Source: Pradoshia sp. D12 (GTDB lineage Bacteria > Bacillota > Bacilli > Bacillales > Pradoshiaceae). From it: DNA of 64,000 nucleotides. The position numbers and the translations under genes were made by a program. The DNA is taken from positions 2,507,501 through 2,571,500 of the forward strand of contig NZ_CP044545.1 of NCBI RefSeq assembly GCF_008935075.1, given 5' to 3'. How positions within the stretch are numbered: position 1 is the first letter of the stretch; the number at the start of each line of letters is the position of its first letter. This document shows, piece by piece, positions 48,297 to 58,102 of this stretch. A model generated the notes under the pieces. It was not told the DNA's origin. It ran no database searches and saw nothing but the letters and a program-made list of their open reading frames with translations.

Positions 48297-48966
48297 GATA
48301 ACACCTCTCACTGGTACTTAATTTTTATATGAATTAATTGTACCAGCAGAAAGATGATTTGTACATAAAAAAAGCCTTCATTTTTAATATTTTACTTTTT
48401 TGCAATATTTTTTCAGACCAACCAATTAAATTGGTAATTAGTATAAGCTATTCCTAAAATCATCTATTAGCTAAAACATCCTTTAAGGTGTCCAATCTAA
48501 AGAAACTCAAAAATACATCCTATAATATCTACCAATAGGTTTTCTATCCTCCAAAAAATTCTGCATTCCGTATGCACATATCCCTTTTGTAAATTCGAGT
48601 TAGAAACATGCAGTTCACTTGCATTGCAGGATAGCCGCAAATTAATCTGTTGCTTGTAGCGCTTGATAACCAGCCGATTGGTCTTTCGCTGATCGCTAAT
48701 CATGGATGGGACAAACAATTGTTAAAATGGATTCTGCCTTTGTCAAACAAATATTAGATCTTAAGACTAGAAAATTGCACCTTATCTTCTTTTACGCTCT
48801 TTTTCCGAAAAAATATATCTCTACTTTTTAAGCTTAATGGTTGAAAGGATAGTGCTGTAACAGTTTCAAGCTTACTCTTTTCCTCTTAAAACAAATATTG
48901 ACTCTTTCTTAGTGTTTATGGGTGGAAATAATTTATTAATCTAAATTTATCTTAGTCGCAAAATAA
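48297..48966. other. Gap without recognised gene
   Basis: It contains the methyltransferase leader with a TTGTAC direct repeat (about 48339 and 48359), a possible operator, and otherwise no SD-led coding frame that reads as protein. Confidence 0.4.
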
Positions 48967-49012
48967 AACAGCAATCGATAGAAGTATCTCACTTCACAAC
49001 AATTGCTGTTCC
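48965..49012 (-). terminator. Terminator of the DISARM/type III operon
   Basis: AACAGCAAT (48967-48975) pairs with ATTGCTGTT (49002-49010), with an inner GAAGT/ACTTC stem. An AT tract follows on the minus strand. Confidence 0.65.
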
Positions 49013-49023
49013 TTTTACCCAAA

Positions 49024-49239
49024 TTAAAAATTATCTAATAACTGCTTTAGCAAATCCATTTCTTCTTCCGACAATGTAACACCCTTACCCATCTTCTCAC
49101 GGTTTGGTGCCCATTCGCGAATATCATATTTAGGGTCATTATCATTCCAGCTAATACGATTCAACTCTTTCTTCCAACCTTTTGCGGATTCAGATAATAT
49201 GCCGATATGTTCAACAACTTCATATTTGATTTCTGCCAT
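49024..49239 (-). CDS. YdbC-like PC4-family ssDNA-binding protein
   Basis: The 71-residue protein reads IKYEVVEHIGILSESAKGW, KKELNRISWNDNDPKYDIRE, WAPNREKMGKGVTLSEEE. This is the YdbC type of the PC4/p15 transcription-cofactor fold, which binds single-stranded DNA as a dimer. AGGAGG lies 8 nt before the ATG, and the gene begins 19 nt after the type III res gene, so it is the last gene of the defence operon. YdbC is normally a stand-alone gene. Here it may handle ssDNA made by the helicase subunits (inference). Confidence 0.85.
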   Translation of the reverse strand: MAEIKYEVVEHIGILSESAKGWKKELNRISWNDNDPKYDIREWAPNREKMGKGVTLSEEEMDLLKQLLDNF

Positions 49240-49258
49240 TTAAAGAGCCTCCTAACTT

Positions 49259-52213
49259 TTAATATACTTGCTCTAGTTCTACGGCTCGCTTGAATGTGAT
49301 ACCTGTATTAATTGCTGCGAAGTGCTTTTCTCCACAACGAATTTTTTCTAATTCTGTTTTGCGTAAATCTTCTGCAGCTGTACTTCCTTTTGTCTCAACA
49401 ATAAAGTACAGTTTCTCTTTGCCGTCTTCTTCAACAGATAATGCCCAGTCAGGATTATAGTTTCCAAGCGGCGTTTTAATTTTAAAGTCTGCAGGCAGTT
49501 TAATATAAAACTTTACATTTGGATCTTTTTCACATGCTTCAGCAAAATCTCTTTCAATTTTGGAATCTACAATAACATGGTCATAAGGCGAACGGTTGTC
49601 TGAAACTTTCACAATGCTATCTTCATACGATTCAATTTCTTCTTGTTTGAATAAGCTTTGATCGTATACTTCTTCTGTTTCCAATTTCTCGTATTTAACG
49701 CCATCCACCATTGCTAAACGTTTAGCTGCATTAATAATGCGCGCGGCTTCTAGCATATACATTTGTGGATTCACTTTAAAATCATGCAATGTATCACTCT
49801 GCTTTAAAATCGCAATTAATGTTTTACGAGTTAGTTTCGTATCTTGCTGTAACTCCGTTAAAATATCAGGTGCTTTTGTATATTCACGTTGAACAGTACT
49901 GAAACTTGTTTTTTCTGTCGTTTTTTCTTCAATACCACTTTCTTCAATTTTTAACTGCTTACGCTCGTATTCTAATTTTTGAATACGCACTAACAGTTCA
50001 TCCTTTAGTTTTTTGGCCGCATCGCTGATGAATTGTTCACTATCAAATTGAATCGAGTACGTTGTTTTATATTTAATGCGCTCCCACAGCTCAAGGAATG
50101 ACCCAGATAACGCTTCTTTATTTAATCGAACCGTTTCTTTTTTCGCATGATCCTTAATCTCGATTTTTTCTGTATTAAACTTCTGTTCAATCGCAGCGAT
50201 GACTTTTTTCGTCATATCTGGTGCAAGTACAGCATATTCTTCAGGCAGTTCAAATACTTGATCTTTAATTGCTTTCGCTAAGGCAACGGTTCCTTTCCCT
50301 TTTGCATCAATGTATTTTTGCTCTGTTAAATATTCAACAAGCTTTTTTGAATATTCACGACCTAAAGGTTTTTGGTATCCCGTTAACTCGTCTACCTCTA
50401 ACACAAGCGAACTAAATGTTTCATTCTTAAAAATACCGAACTCCATGCCATCTTTTTCGTATTCATGCTGTAAGTCGGCAGCAAATTCTTCGTAGCTTTC
50501 GTTTGCCATCACTGTTAATGTATTTACCTTGAATCCATATACACGGTCACCACTTTGATTAACGGCTATGCGGAGACCACGACCGATCTTTTGACGCTTT
50601 GTAAGTTCATCTTTCGAATCAATTAGTGTACAAATTTGGAAGACGTTTGGGTTGTCCCAGCCTTCCTTTAAAGCTGAATGCGAAAATATAAAGCGCAATT
50701 TATGTGCTTTTTTCATTTTCTTTTTTTCTACATCATACATCGTCAGTAAATCTTCTTTATCTTTCATGATGATATGGAAGGCACTTTCATCCTTTTCCCC
50801 ACCATTTTTAAATTTACCTTTTTTATCAATCGAGAAGTATCCATTATGCACTTCTTCAACAGGGATATGGTAATCACGAAGCTTTTTATATTTAGGAGAT
50901 TTTAATACATCCTTATACTCTTCTTCAAAAATTTGACCATATTTCCCTAAATAAGGATTACCTTCTTCATCGTATTTCCGGTAGTTTGCTACATTATCGA
51001 TAAAGAATAGACTTAACACTTTAATTCCTAAAGTATTTAGCTTTAGCTCTTTATTTAAGTGTTCCTCAATTGTTTTACGAATTTGACCGCGCTTTACCTC
51101 TAAGTCGGCGTGGTGTGCTTGGCTTAAATAAATTACAGATGGCTCGCCTGAAAACTCAATGTATTCATTATCTTTTTCAGCTGATATATCACGAACATAA
51201 CCTATTTCTTCATACGCTGTTAATTTTGTCTTTTTAGCTAAATCATCGTTTTTCTTTAACGAAATAACTTTTTTCGCGATACCTGTTTTCTTCTTTTCTA
51301 AAATCTCTACCGATGCTGTAACAGAAGTCTTTGTCGCTTTAATACCTAATAATCGTAAGTAAGCCTCATTGCCATCAATTGTACGTTTAACACCAGCCAC
51401 TTCGATTTGCTTTACTAACTTATTCTGATAAGCTTCAACTGGTCCTAATTTATAAAGTAAAGGATAACCTTCTTCTTTATGCGTTGCAGAGAAACGGAAA
51501 ACAAACGATGGATTTAAAGAAATAATCGCCGCCTTAGCGTTCTCAGTATTATCTACGCTTTGCGGCTCGTCAATCACAACAATCGGATTCGTTTCTGCGA
51601 TATAATCCTTAGGCGAAATGCCATATAATTTATCGCGATCATTACGGTTGAAAATATTATCTTCACTATTAAATGCTTGAATATTAATAACCATAATCTC
51701 TACATTTTCATTTGAAGCAAATGCTATTATATTCTCTAACTTAGAACTATCATACATAAATTCACGATAAACAATTCCTTGCATTTGCGTTTTAAAATAT
51801 TCTTTCGTCATTTGCAGCGTTTTCATTACGCCTTCTTTAATTGCTACCGAAGGAACAACAATAATAAATTTAGTAAAGCCATATTTGCGGTTCATTTCCA
51901 AAATCGATTTTAAATAAACGAAGGTTTTCCCAGTTCCTGTTTCCATTTCGATATTGAATTGTGGAAAAGGCGATGGAATTGATTGGGCAATTGGAATACC
52001 TTTCTTAATTTGCAACTGTTGCACGTTTTGTAGAAGTTTACTTTCTGATACATCAATTTTATTTCCGATACCTTTTTCACCAAATAGTTTCCCCTGTATA
52101 TCTTCATTCATAATCGTAAATTCTGATTTGCGAATTTGTTGCCCTTCAAATACTCCTAATACTGCATTTATCGCGTCTGCCTGATATGTTAATTCATCAA
52201 ATTGAATTTTCAT
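49259..52213 (-). CDS. res: Type III restriction endonuclease subunit Res
   Basis: The 984-residue protein has the SF2 helicase motifs METGTGKTFVYLK (~residue 90) and VVIDEPQSVDN (~214), and the C-terminal motif VI region KRQKIGRGLRIAVNQ. At the C-terminus (~900-960) a PD-(D/E)XK site follows: YNPDWALSVEEDGKEKLYF and IVETKGS. This is the usual Res layout, ATP-dependent translocation plus cleavage. It follows mod by 12 nt. The length is normal and no lesion is visible. Confidence 0.9.
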   Translation of the reverse strand: MKIQFDELTYQADAINAVLGVFEGQQIRKSEFTIMNEDIQGKLFGEKGIGNKIDVSESKLLQNVQQLQIKKGIPIAQSIPSPFPQFNIEMETGTGKTFVYLKSILEMNRKYGFTKFIIVVPSVAIKEGVMKTLQMTKEYFKTQMQGIVYREFMYDSSKLENIIAFASNENVEIMVINIQAFNSEDNIFNRNDRDKLYGISPKDYIAETNPIVVIDEPQSVDNTENAKAAIISLNPSFVFRFSATHKEEGYPLLYKLGPVEAYQNKLVKQIEVAGVKRTIDGNEAYLRLLGIKATKTSVTASVEILEKKKTGIAKKVISLKKNDDLAKKTKLTAYEEIGYVRDISAEKDNEYIEFSGEPSVIYLSQAHHADLEVKRGQIRKTIEEHLNKELKLNTLGIKVLSLFFIDNVANYRKYDEEGNPYLGKYGQIFEEEYKDVLKSPKYKKLRDYHIPVEEVHNGYFSIDKKGKFKNGGEKDESAFHIIMKDKEDLLTMYDVEKKKMKKAHKLRFIFSHSALKEGWDNPNVFQICTLIDSKDELTKRQKIGRGLRIAVNQSGDRVYGFKVNTLTVMANESYEEFAADLQHEYEKDGMEFGIFKNETFSSLVLEVDELTGYQKPLGREYSKKLVEYLTEQKYIDAKGKGTVALAKAIKDQVFELPEEYAVLAPDMTKKVIAAIEQKFNTEKIEIKDHAKKETVRLNKEALSGSFLELWERIKYKTTYSIQFDSEQFISDAAKKLKDELLVRIQKLEYERKQLKIEESGIEEKTTEKTSFSTVQREYTKAPDILTELQQDTKLTRKTLIAILKQSDTLHDFKVNPQMYMLEAARIINAAKRLAMVDGVKYEKLETEEVYDQSLFKQEEIESYEDSIVKVSDNRSPYDHVIVDSKIERDFAEACEKDPNVKFYIKLPADFKIKTPLGNYNPDWALSVEEDGKEKLYFIVETKGSTAAEDLRKTELEKIRCGEKHFAAINTGITFKRAVELEQVY

Positions 52214-52225
52214 TACTGCTCACCT

Positions 52226-54118
52226 CTAAATTGTTAACAAGTTATCCTCTGGATAACCTGCATCTTTAAGAATTTCAATACAGTTCAATTTATCTGAATC
52301 ATTGCTAAAACCTGCATCGCTGAAAATGACGCTACTTGTTTCTGTTCCATGCTCATCACGACGTGCAATCATTGCTTTTGCAATGTCTGGCGTCATCTCT
52401 TTTGATAAGCAAATAAATAAACTCCCAAAAGCAATGTCGTAAACTTTTTTTCCGTTTACTACAAAAGTATCAATCGGATAGGTTAACTCTAAACCTTGCT
52501 TTAACATAATTTCATACACAATATCTAACTCTAAACGATCATCTATAAACGGCGTTTCGTATAAATCTAGCTCGTCCTCTAAATTAGTAAAATTAACATT
52601 CCATTCCCGAATATTCGATGTATCGAGTTTTAAGACTTTAAAACCAATATCTAATGCTTTCAGATCTACAGCAGCATTTTCGTTTAACATCCCTGCATTT
52701 TGTTGTTTTTCTTTAATTTCTGCTATAATTCTTTTCCCTGCACGACGGATCCGTTCCTCCCCGATGTCACAAATCGTACGATATCCATCTTTATATGCCT
52801 CAGATTTTTCATCTAATAATTCTGGAAGCTGAACCATAATAAATTTACGATTACCACCATCTTGCACATTTTTTTTCATTACTGCGTGAGCTGTGGTAGC
52901 TGAACCCGAAAAAAAGTCTAATATATAGTCATGTTTTTCAGTAATAAGATTCATAATTTTAATTATTAAATCTGTAGGTTTTGGAGTATCAAATGCATTA
53001 TAACCAAATAAATTTAATATTTCTTTTTTTCCCTCTTTGTTAGAAGAAATTTTATCCCAGTAATTACTTACAGGCTGCCCCTTACTTTCATGAGCATATA
53101 TAACTCGTTGCGGAATGCCATTATTAGCAGCGCCAAAATACACTCTTTTCTTTTCAATTAATTCTAAATAACTTTTTTCAGGATAAGCCCACACTCTTAT
53201 ATGCACTATACCTGAAGGTGTAGTGATAGGATATTCATATCCTCCTCCACTAAGTCCCTTAGAAACTGTTAATGGTACTGGTCTCCATTTGCCTAATGGA
53301 AAATCTGGTGTAGGTTCTTTATAAGACTTATCTATATATTCTTTAGATAGCTCTTCTAAATGGAAAGTAACTTTTGAGCTCTTCCCGTAGCATAAAATAT
53401 ACTCTCCTTGAATAGAAACATTTTTAGAATCACTAGAAATTTCTTTCTTTCTTTTCCAATTAAATTGCGATATAAAATTGGATTCTCCATATATTTCATT
53501 ACAAATCTTTCGCAAATTATCCAGTTCAGTATCATCAATACTTATAAAGATTGCACCGTCTTCAGTAAGTAAAGATTTTGCTAATTTTAATCGCGCATAC
53601 ATCATATTCAACCAATCAGTATGAAATCGACCATTACTTTCTGAATTTGTTGAAATTCGATGTCCATCTGAGTCGACTTGTCCTGTTTGCTCCAAGTAGT
53701 TTTGCACACTATCCTTAAAGTTATCTTTGTAGACAAAATCCTTACCGGTATTATACGGTGGATCAATATAAATCATTTTAATTTTGCCATTATACGATTT
53801 TTGCAGCAGCTTCAACACTTCTAAGTTATCGCCTTCAATGTATAAGTTTTCAGTTGTATCAAAGTTTTTACTTTTTTCAGGCACTGGACGTAACGTTCCT
53901 TTAGAAGGCTTTTGTACTCCTTCAATCATTTTTTTCTTGCCATGCCATGTGAATTGGTAACGTTCTTGCTCTGTTTCCACAACTTCACCTAATACCGTTT
54001 TTAGCATATCAAAATCAATTTTATCTCCATCTGTTAAGATTTCTGGGAATAGCTCTTTTAAACGTGCAATATTTTGTGCCGTTATGTCCAACGATTCCCC
54101 ATTCATTTTATTTACCAT
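52226..54118 (-). CDS. mod: Type III modification methyltransferase Mod (N6-adenine)
   Basis: The start MVNKMNGESLDIT at 54118 has GAAAGGGAG 7 nt upstream and overlaps the DUF4391 gene by 11 nt. The 630-residue protein is a beta-class amino-methyltransferase: DPPYNTGKDF (motif IV, ~119) precedes DFFSGSATTAHAV (motif I, ~401), with the target-recognition region between. It methylates adenine on one strand of an asymmetric site. In this operon it takes the place of the adenine methylase drmMI of class 1 DISARM. Confidence 0.9.
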   Translation of the reverse strand: MVNKMNGESLDITAQNIARLKELFPEILTDGDKIDFDMLKTVLGEVVETEQERYQFTWHGKKKMIEGVQKPSKGTLRPVPEKSKNFDTTENLYIEGDNLEVLKLLQKSYNGKIKMIYIDPPYNTGKDFVYKDNFKDSVQNYLEQTGQVDSDGHRISTNSESNGRFHTDWLNMMYARLKLAKSLLTEDGAIFISIDDTELDNLRKICNEIYGESNFISQFNWKRKKEISSDSKNVSIQGEYILCYGKSSKVTFHLEELSKEYIDKSYKEPTPDFPLGKWRPVPLTVSKGLSGGGYEYPITTPSGIVHIRVWAYPEKSYLELIEKKRVYFGAANNGIPQRVIYAHESKGQPVSNYWDKISSNKEGKKEILNLFGYNAFDTPKPTDLIIKIMNLITEKHDYILDFFSGSATTAHAVMKKNVQDGGNRKFIMVQLPELLDEKSEAYKDGYRTICDIGEERIRRAGKRIIAEIKEKQQNAGMLNENAAVDLKALDIGFKVLKLDTSNIREWNVNFTNLEDELDLYETPFIDDRLELDIVYEIMLKQGLELTYPIDTFVVNGKKVYDIAFGSLFICLSKEMTPDIAKAMIARRDEHGTETSSVIFSDAGFSNDSDKLNCIEILKDAGYPEDNLLTI

Positions 54119-54839
54119 TACCTTGCTCCCTTTCAATTAATGCTTGTTTTGCAAGCTTTACTTTATTTGCTGCGTGTTGTAATTCAACCCGCTTATTTAG
54201 CTGTGTTTCTTTCTTAGCCTGTCTTACATAATCATTAATTTGTGCGTCCATAACAATGAGTTTCTCTAGCACATTATTTTGTAAAGAAACTGGTGTGTAA
54301 ATTTTATAACGAGATTGTAATTCAATTTGTAACAATCTCTCAAGCCACGATTCATAAAATGTTTTTAAGTTCGTTTTATTAAAGTCTTCAAAACGCAACT
54401 GCTCTTCTACTTTTTGTAGTGTAACAACTTCTTGAACCTCGTATAGCGTTTTGCAGGCTAAAAAACCATCCTTTTTCTTTTCATGGGTTGAGAATATCCA
54501 TTTTGTTCGCATCTCATCGAAAAATAAGATAACAAGCGGATTCGGCATAATACTCATAAACACTTTATAAATTTGGACGGACTTTTTTAAGTCTTTTACG
54601 TATATAGCTAAAAATATAATTGAATCATAGCGCTCTGTTTCATTCTCATACAATTTAATATTCGTATTATTAGTTTGTATTGTAGCTAAGATACGAATAC
54701 CTCTCGAAACTACATCCTTAGAAATGATTTTTTTCTGAGCGGGTGTTAACTTGTTTTCCATTTGATTATACGGCAACGTTTTCATGATTTTCGTTGCTTT
54801 TGGAAATCCGATCTTCTTTAATAACTGAGCTTCATTCAT
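54108..54839 (-). CDS. DUF4391-family protein
   Basis: The 243-residue protein starts MNEAQLLKKIGFPKATKI and contains the segments IFLAIYVKDLKKSVQIYKVF, LVILFFDEMRTKWIFSTHEK and NLKTFYESWLERLL. It ends in a helical tail rich in Lys and Gln. I recognise the DUF4391 pattern, repeatedly found beside helicase-Mod-Res defence genes and without known activity. Its ATG overlaps the stop of the SNF2 gene by one base, and its end overlaps mod. Confidence 0.75.
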   Translation of the reverse strand: MNEAQLLKKIGFPKATKIMKTLPYNQMENKLTPAQKKIISKDVVSRGIRILATIQTNNTNIKLYENETERYDSIIFLAIYVKDLKKSVQIYKVFMSIMPNPLVILFFDEMRTKWIFSTHEKKKDGFLACKTLYEVQEVVTLQKVEEQLRFEDFNKTNLKTFYESWLERLLQIELQSRYKIYTPVSLQNNVLEKLIVMDAQINDYVRQAKKETQLNKRVELQHAANKVKLAKQALIEREQGNGK

Positions 54840-57800
54840 TACGCTTCATCCTTTACAACTATAAATGAAATGAGTTCAATTTCATCGTCACCTAAGTCCA
54901 ACTGTCCTCGTAATGTATTTGAACCAAAGCTAAACAAGCTTTCAAAACCTACCTCTTCTTGTTTATCTTTAATGATATTGATTGATTGCTGCAATAGGTT
55001 TTGATAATGCTCCATATTCGCTGCATCATTTGTTTGCTGATTAAACCACTCAACTGAATTTAATTCTGGCTGTTGTTTGCCAAGTGTTAATTTACGGTAA
55101 GCATCTAATATTTTCTTCGCATGTGTGTAATGTATAAATGCTTTGCCTTCATCTGTCACATACAATAAAATGTATGGTGCTAGGCTATTGCTTTCAACAG
55201 CTACTTCTTTGTGCTGTTTGAAACAAAAAATCACACCTGGTTTTGCTTCAGGCAAATCTGCATTACTTATAACCGCATACAAACCTTTTGGTGCAACTGC
55301 AAGCTCTTTTTTATACGACTTTAATGCGGTACTTAAATCACTTTTGAAATCGGTGTATGTTAAGTCAGTAATCGATATCGCGCCTGAAACATCCTCTAAG
55401 TTTAACACATCATTTTGTAGCGCTTTTAATTGATTACGACGATATTCTAAATCATTCATTTCTTTCGATGACGTATCTAAAATATCTTCCTCCCCAGAGG
55501 CAGAAGTATTTAGTATTTTCATACGACCTTTTACACGTTCTTCTAAATTGATATACTCATCTAATTCCATGTTTGGCCAGAAATTCACTAACTGAATTTG
55601 CGTATTCGTAGATCCAATTCGATCAATTCTTCCAAAACGCTGAATTACACGTACTGGATTCCAGTGAATATCATAGTTAATCAAATAATCGCAATCCTGT
55701 AAGTTTTGCCCCTCTGATATACAGTCTGTCGCAAAAAGTATATCAATTTCATCTGTACGTTTATTGTCCACCTTGAAGCGTTCTTTCGACTTTGGAGAAA
55801 AGTTCATTAGAATATCATTAATATCTTGTACACGAATGCCCTTTAACGTACATTTATTTGCCCCACTGCCTACAACTAATGCGGAATGAATATGTTTATT
55901 CAGTAAACGTTCTGATAAATGGTCGAATAAATATTTTACTGTGTCCGCAAAAGCTGAGAAAATAATGACCTTTTTATTTCCTGGATTAATTGGATTTTCT
56001 ATTTTTTCTTTTATTAATTTGACTAGTTGTTCAAGTTTGGCATCACGGTCAGTAGAAATTTGTGTTGCTTGCTGTAATAGGTCCTTTAATGTGGCTAAAT
56101 CCGCACGTAAATCTCCTGCCCATTTCAACGCATCAATATCATTTAAGTGAATTTGAACTTTGTCACTACCTACTGTAATAGCTTCAAGATGTTCGTCATC
56201 TAATTCCGTATCATCATATTGTTCCGAATATGTCTGATTTTGAAGCTGTAAAGTTTGGAGTGTACCTTCAATACGTACGACTAATTTTTCCAGCGTCAGT
56301 CTAAATGAATGAATAGAACTTTCTAAACGTTTGAACAAGTTCACCTTCATTAAAGCGGCTACTGCAAACTCACGGTCTGTTTGTTTAAACGTCGATTGGC
56401 CACCCTTTACTCTAGTATCATACAACTCTTCATAATACTTTCGTTTATGAGGTAAAACGTATTTCATTGGCTGATATATACTAAAGCTTAATGACTCTAA
56501 ACGTTCATTCACTTCGTTCATATCAACAAAACGTTTTTTTGTATCAACATCAGCTTTAATAGAGAGCGGTTTTAATCGATTTGGGAAACTTCCAATATCT
56601 TTGACATTATAATATTTTTCAATATGCTTTCGACTACGAGCAATTGTTAGTAAATCAAGTAATTGAAAATAGTCTTGTTCAACCATATTTAAAAATTCTT
56701 CTGTTGTTCTCTTTGGTGCTGGTAATGAAGTCCAACGATTAAAAGCTGCTTGTGCCGAACGTAATGTTTGCTCGATACTATCTATACCTTCTTTTTGAAG
56801 TGCCTGGTCGTTATCTTCCGTTATAAAGGCAATTTGATTTTTGATATCATTCATTTTATTATTTACGGGTGTAGCTGATAATAATAGCACCTTTGTTTTT
56901 ACACCTTTTTTAATGATTTCCTGCATAAGCTTTTGATAGCGTGTTAAGCGACCTTTATGCGCATTATTATTTCTGAAGTTATGCGATTCATCTATTACAA
57001 CCAAGTCATAGTTAGACCAATTGACCGTATCGAGACGTATTTCACCCGACATACCACTTTCACGACTTAAATCAGTATGATTTAACACATCATAGTTAAA
57101 GCGGTCTTCATTTAACACATTTCGTTTATCGTTTTGTGTATAAACCGCCCAGTTATCACGTAATTTTTTCGGACATAAAACTAATACCCGGTCATTTCGT
57201 AGCTCATAGTATTTGATGACTGCGAGTGCCGAAAATGTTTTTCCTAACCCCACGCTATCCGCTAAAATGCAACCATTATATTTCTCCATTTTATCGATCA
57301 TACCGACTACTCCATCGCGTTGGAAAGGATAAAGCTTATTCCAAATAACCGTATCTTTAAATTTCGTACCTTCTTTAATAATATTATCCTCTGATAGACC
57401 TTCTAGATTTTCCGAAAAAATATTATACAACGTGACAAAATAGAGCCATTCAGGTGCATTTTCCTTTTGAAAGGCATCGAGCTGTCGTAATACTTCTTCC
57501 GTAATTTCTTTCGACTTTGTTTCGTCTTGCCAAAGACTATCAAACTCTGCGAGCATGTTTTGCGTAACGCCCATCGCTTCTTTCATAACGGTATAGCTAG
57601 CTTGTCGATTTGAAGATGTGATGCCTAAACCATCTGCTGTAAACTCAATTTCTGATTGTATACAAACGTCCTCATCCGTTTTGTTTTTAATCATTATTTG
57701 CTTGGGATATGAGACTTGTCCTAAAATGGTTTTAAACTGGGCGTGTTGATTAATCCATTCTGATAAGTCTCGTGCAATTTGCTTGGACTGTATTTGATTC

Positions 57801-58084
57801 CGTAATGGAATTTCAAACTGGTTACCTTCTAAATCGAGCTGTTGTCCTTTTCTTTTTACTAATTTAAATTGATGATTATCATCAATTTCTTGTTGATAAA
57901 AAGTTGGCTCTGTAAAGAGAAAGCGAAAAGATTCACCTTTCGCTAACGTTTTTTTTAATTCCTGAAAGACGTTCATACTAAATTTTGCAGAGGCCACTGC
58001 AATTTTCGAGCCTTTTTTTATTTCATCTTTCATCACTTGAACTAGTGTGTTATTCCCTTTATTATCGACTAAATCTACTTTCAA
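54839..58084 (-). CDS. SNF2-family helicase with degenerate PLD-like N-terminus (DrmD-like)
   Basis: TTG 58084 follows AGAGGTG by 7 nt. The first ~200 residues (GSKIAVASAKFSMNVFQELK ... GITSSNRQASYTV) resemble a phospholipase-D-like fold but without the HxK pair of the catalytic motif. The SNF2 motor follows: ADSVGLGKTFSALAV (~276), VVIDESHNFRN (~362), and, in lobe two, NYDIHWNPVRVIQRFGRIDR (~820). Class 1 DISARM uses a SNF2 helicase (DrmD) and a separate PLD protein (DrmC). Here both seem joined, with the PLD part probably non-catalytic. It starts 18 nt after drmB. Confidence 0.82.
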   Translation of the reverse strand: MKVDLVDNKGNNTLVQVMKDEIKKGSKIAVASAKFSMNVFQELKKTLAKGESFRFLFTEPTFYQQEIDDNHQFKLVKRKGQQLDLEGNQFEIPLRNQIQSKQIARDLSEWINQHAQFKTILGQVSYPKQIMIKNKTDEDVCIQSEIEFTADGLGITSSNRQASYTVMKEAMGVTQNMLAEFDSLWQDETKSKEITEEVLRQLDAFQKENAPEWLYFVTLYNIFSENLEGLSEDNIIKEGTKFKDTVIWNKLYPFQRDGVVGMIDKMEKYNGCILADSVGLGKTFSALAVIKYYELRNDRVLVLCPKKLRDNWAVYTQNDKRNVLNEDRFNYDVLNHTDLSRESGMSGEIRLDTVNWSNYDLVVIDESHNFRNNNAHKGRLTRYQKLMQEIIKKGVKTKVLLLSATPVNNKMNDIKNQIAFITEDNDQALQKEGIDSIEQTLRSAQAAFNRWTSLPAPKRTTEEFLNMVEQDYFQLLDLLTIARSRKHIEKYYNVKDIGSFPNRLKPLSIKADVDTKKRFVDMNEVNERLESLSFSIYQPMKYVLPHKRKYYEELYDTRVKGGQSTFKQTDREFAVAALMKVNLFKRLESSIHSFRLTLEKLVVRIEGTLQTLQLQNQTYSEQYDDTELDDEHLEAITVGSDKVQIHLNDIDALKWAGDLRADLATLKDLLQQATQISTDRDAKLEQLVKLIKEKIENPINPGNKKVIIFSAFADTVKYLFDHLSERLLNKHIHSALVVGSGANKCTLKGIRVQDINDILMNFSPKSKERFKVDNKRTDEIDILFATDCISEGQNLQDCDYLINYDIHWNPVRVIQRFGRIDRIGSTNTQIQLVNFWPNMELDEYINLEERVKGRMKILNTSASGEEDILDTSSKEMNDLEYRRNQLKALQNDVLNLEDVSGAISITDLTYTDFKSDLSTALKSYKKELAVAPKGLYAVISNADLPEAKPGVIFCFKQHKEVAVESNSLAPYILLYVTDEGKAFIHYTHAKKILDAYRKLTLGKQQPELNSVEWFNQQTNDAANMEHYQNLLQQSINIIKDKQEEVGFESLFSFGSNTLRGQLDLGDDEIELISFIVVKDEA

Positions 58085-58102
58085 AAGTTAACACCTCTTA
58101 CA

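Noticed and set aside
48497-48718. 73-codon minus-strand frame between methyltransferase and YdbC genes
   Set aside because: No SD and no recognisable pattern; composition typical of chance frames in AT-rich DNA.
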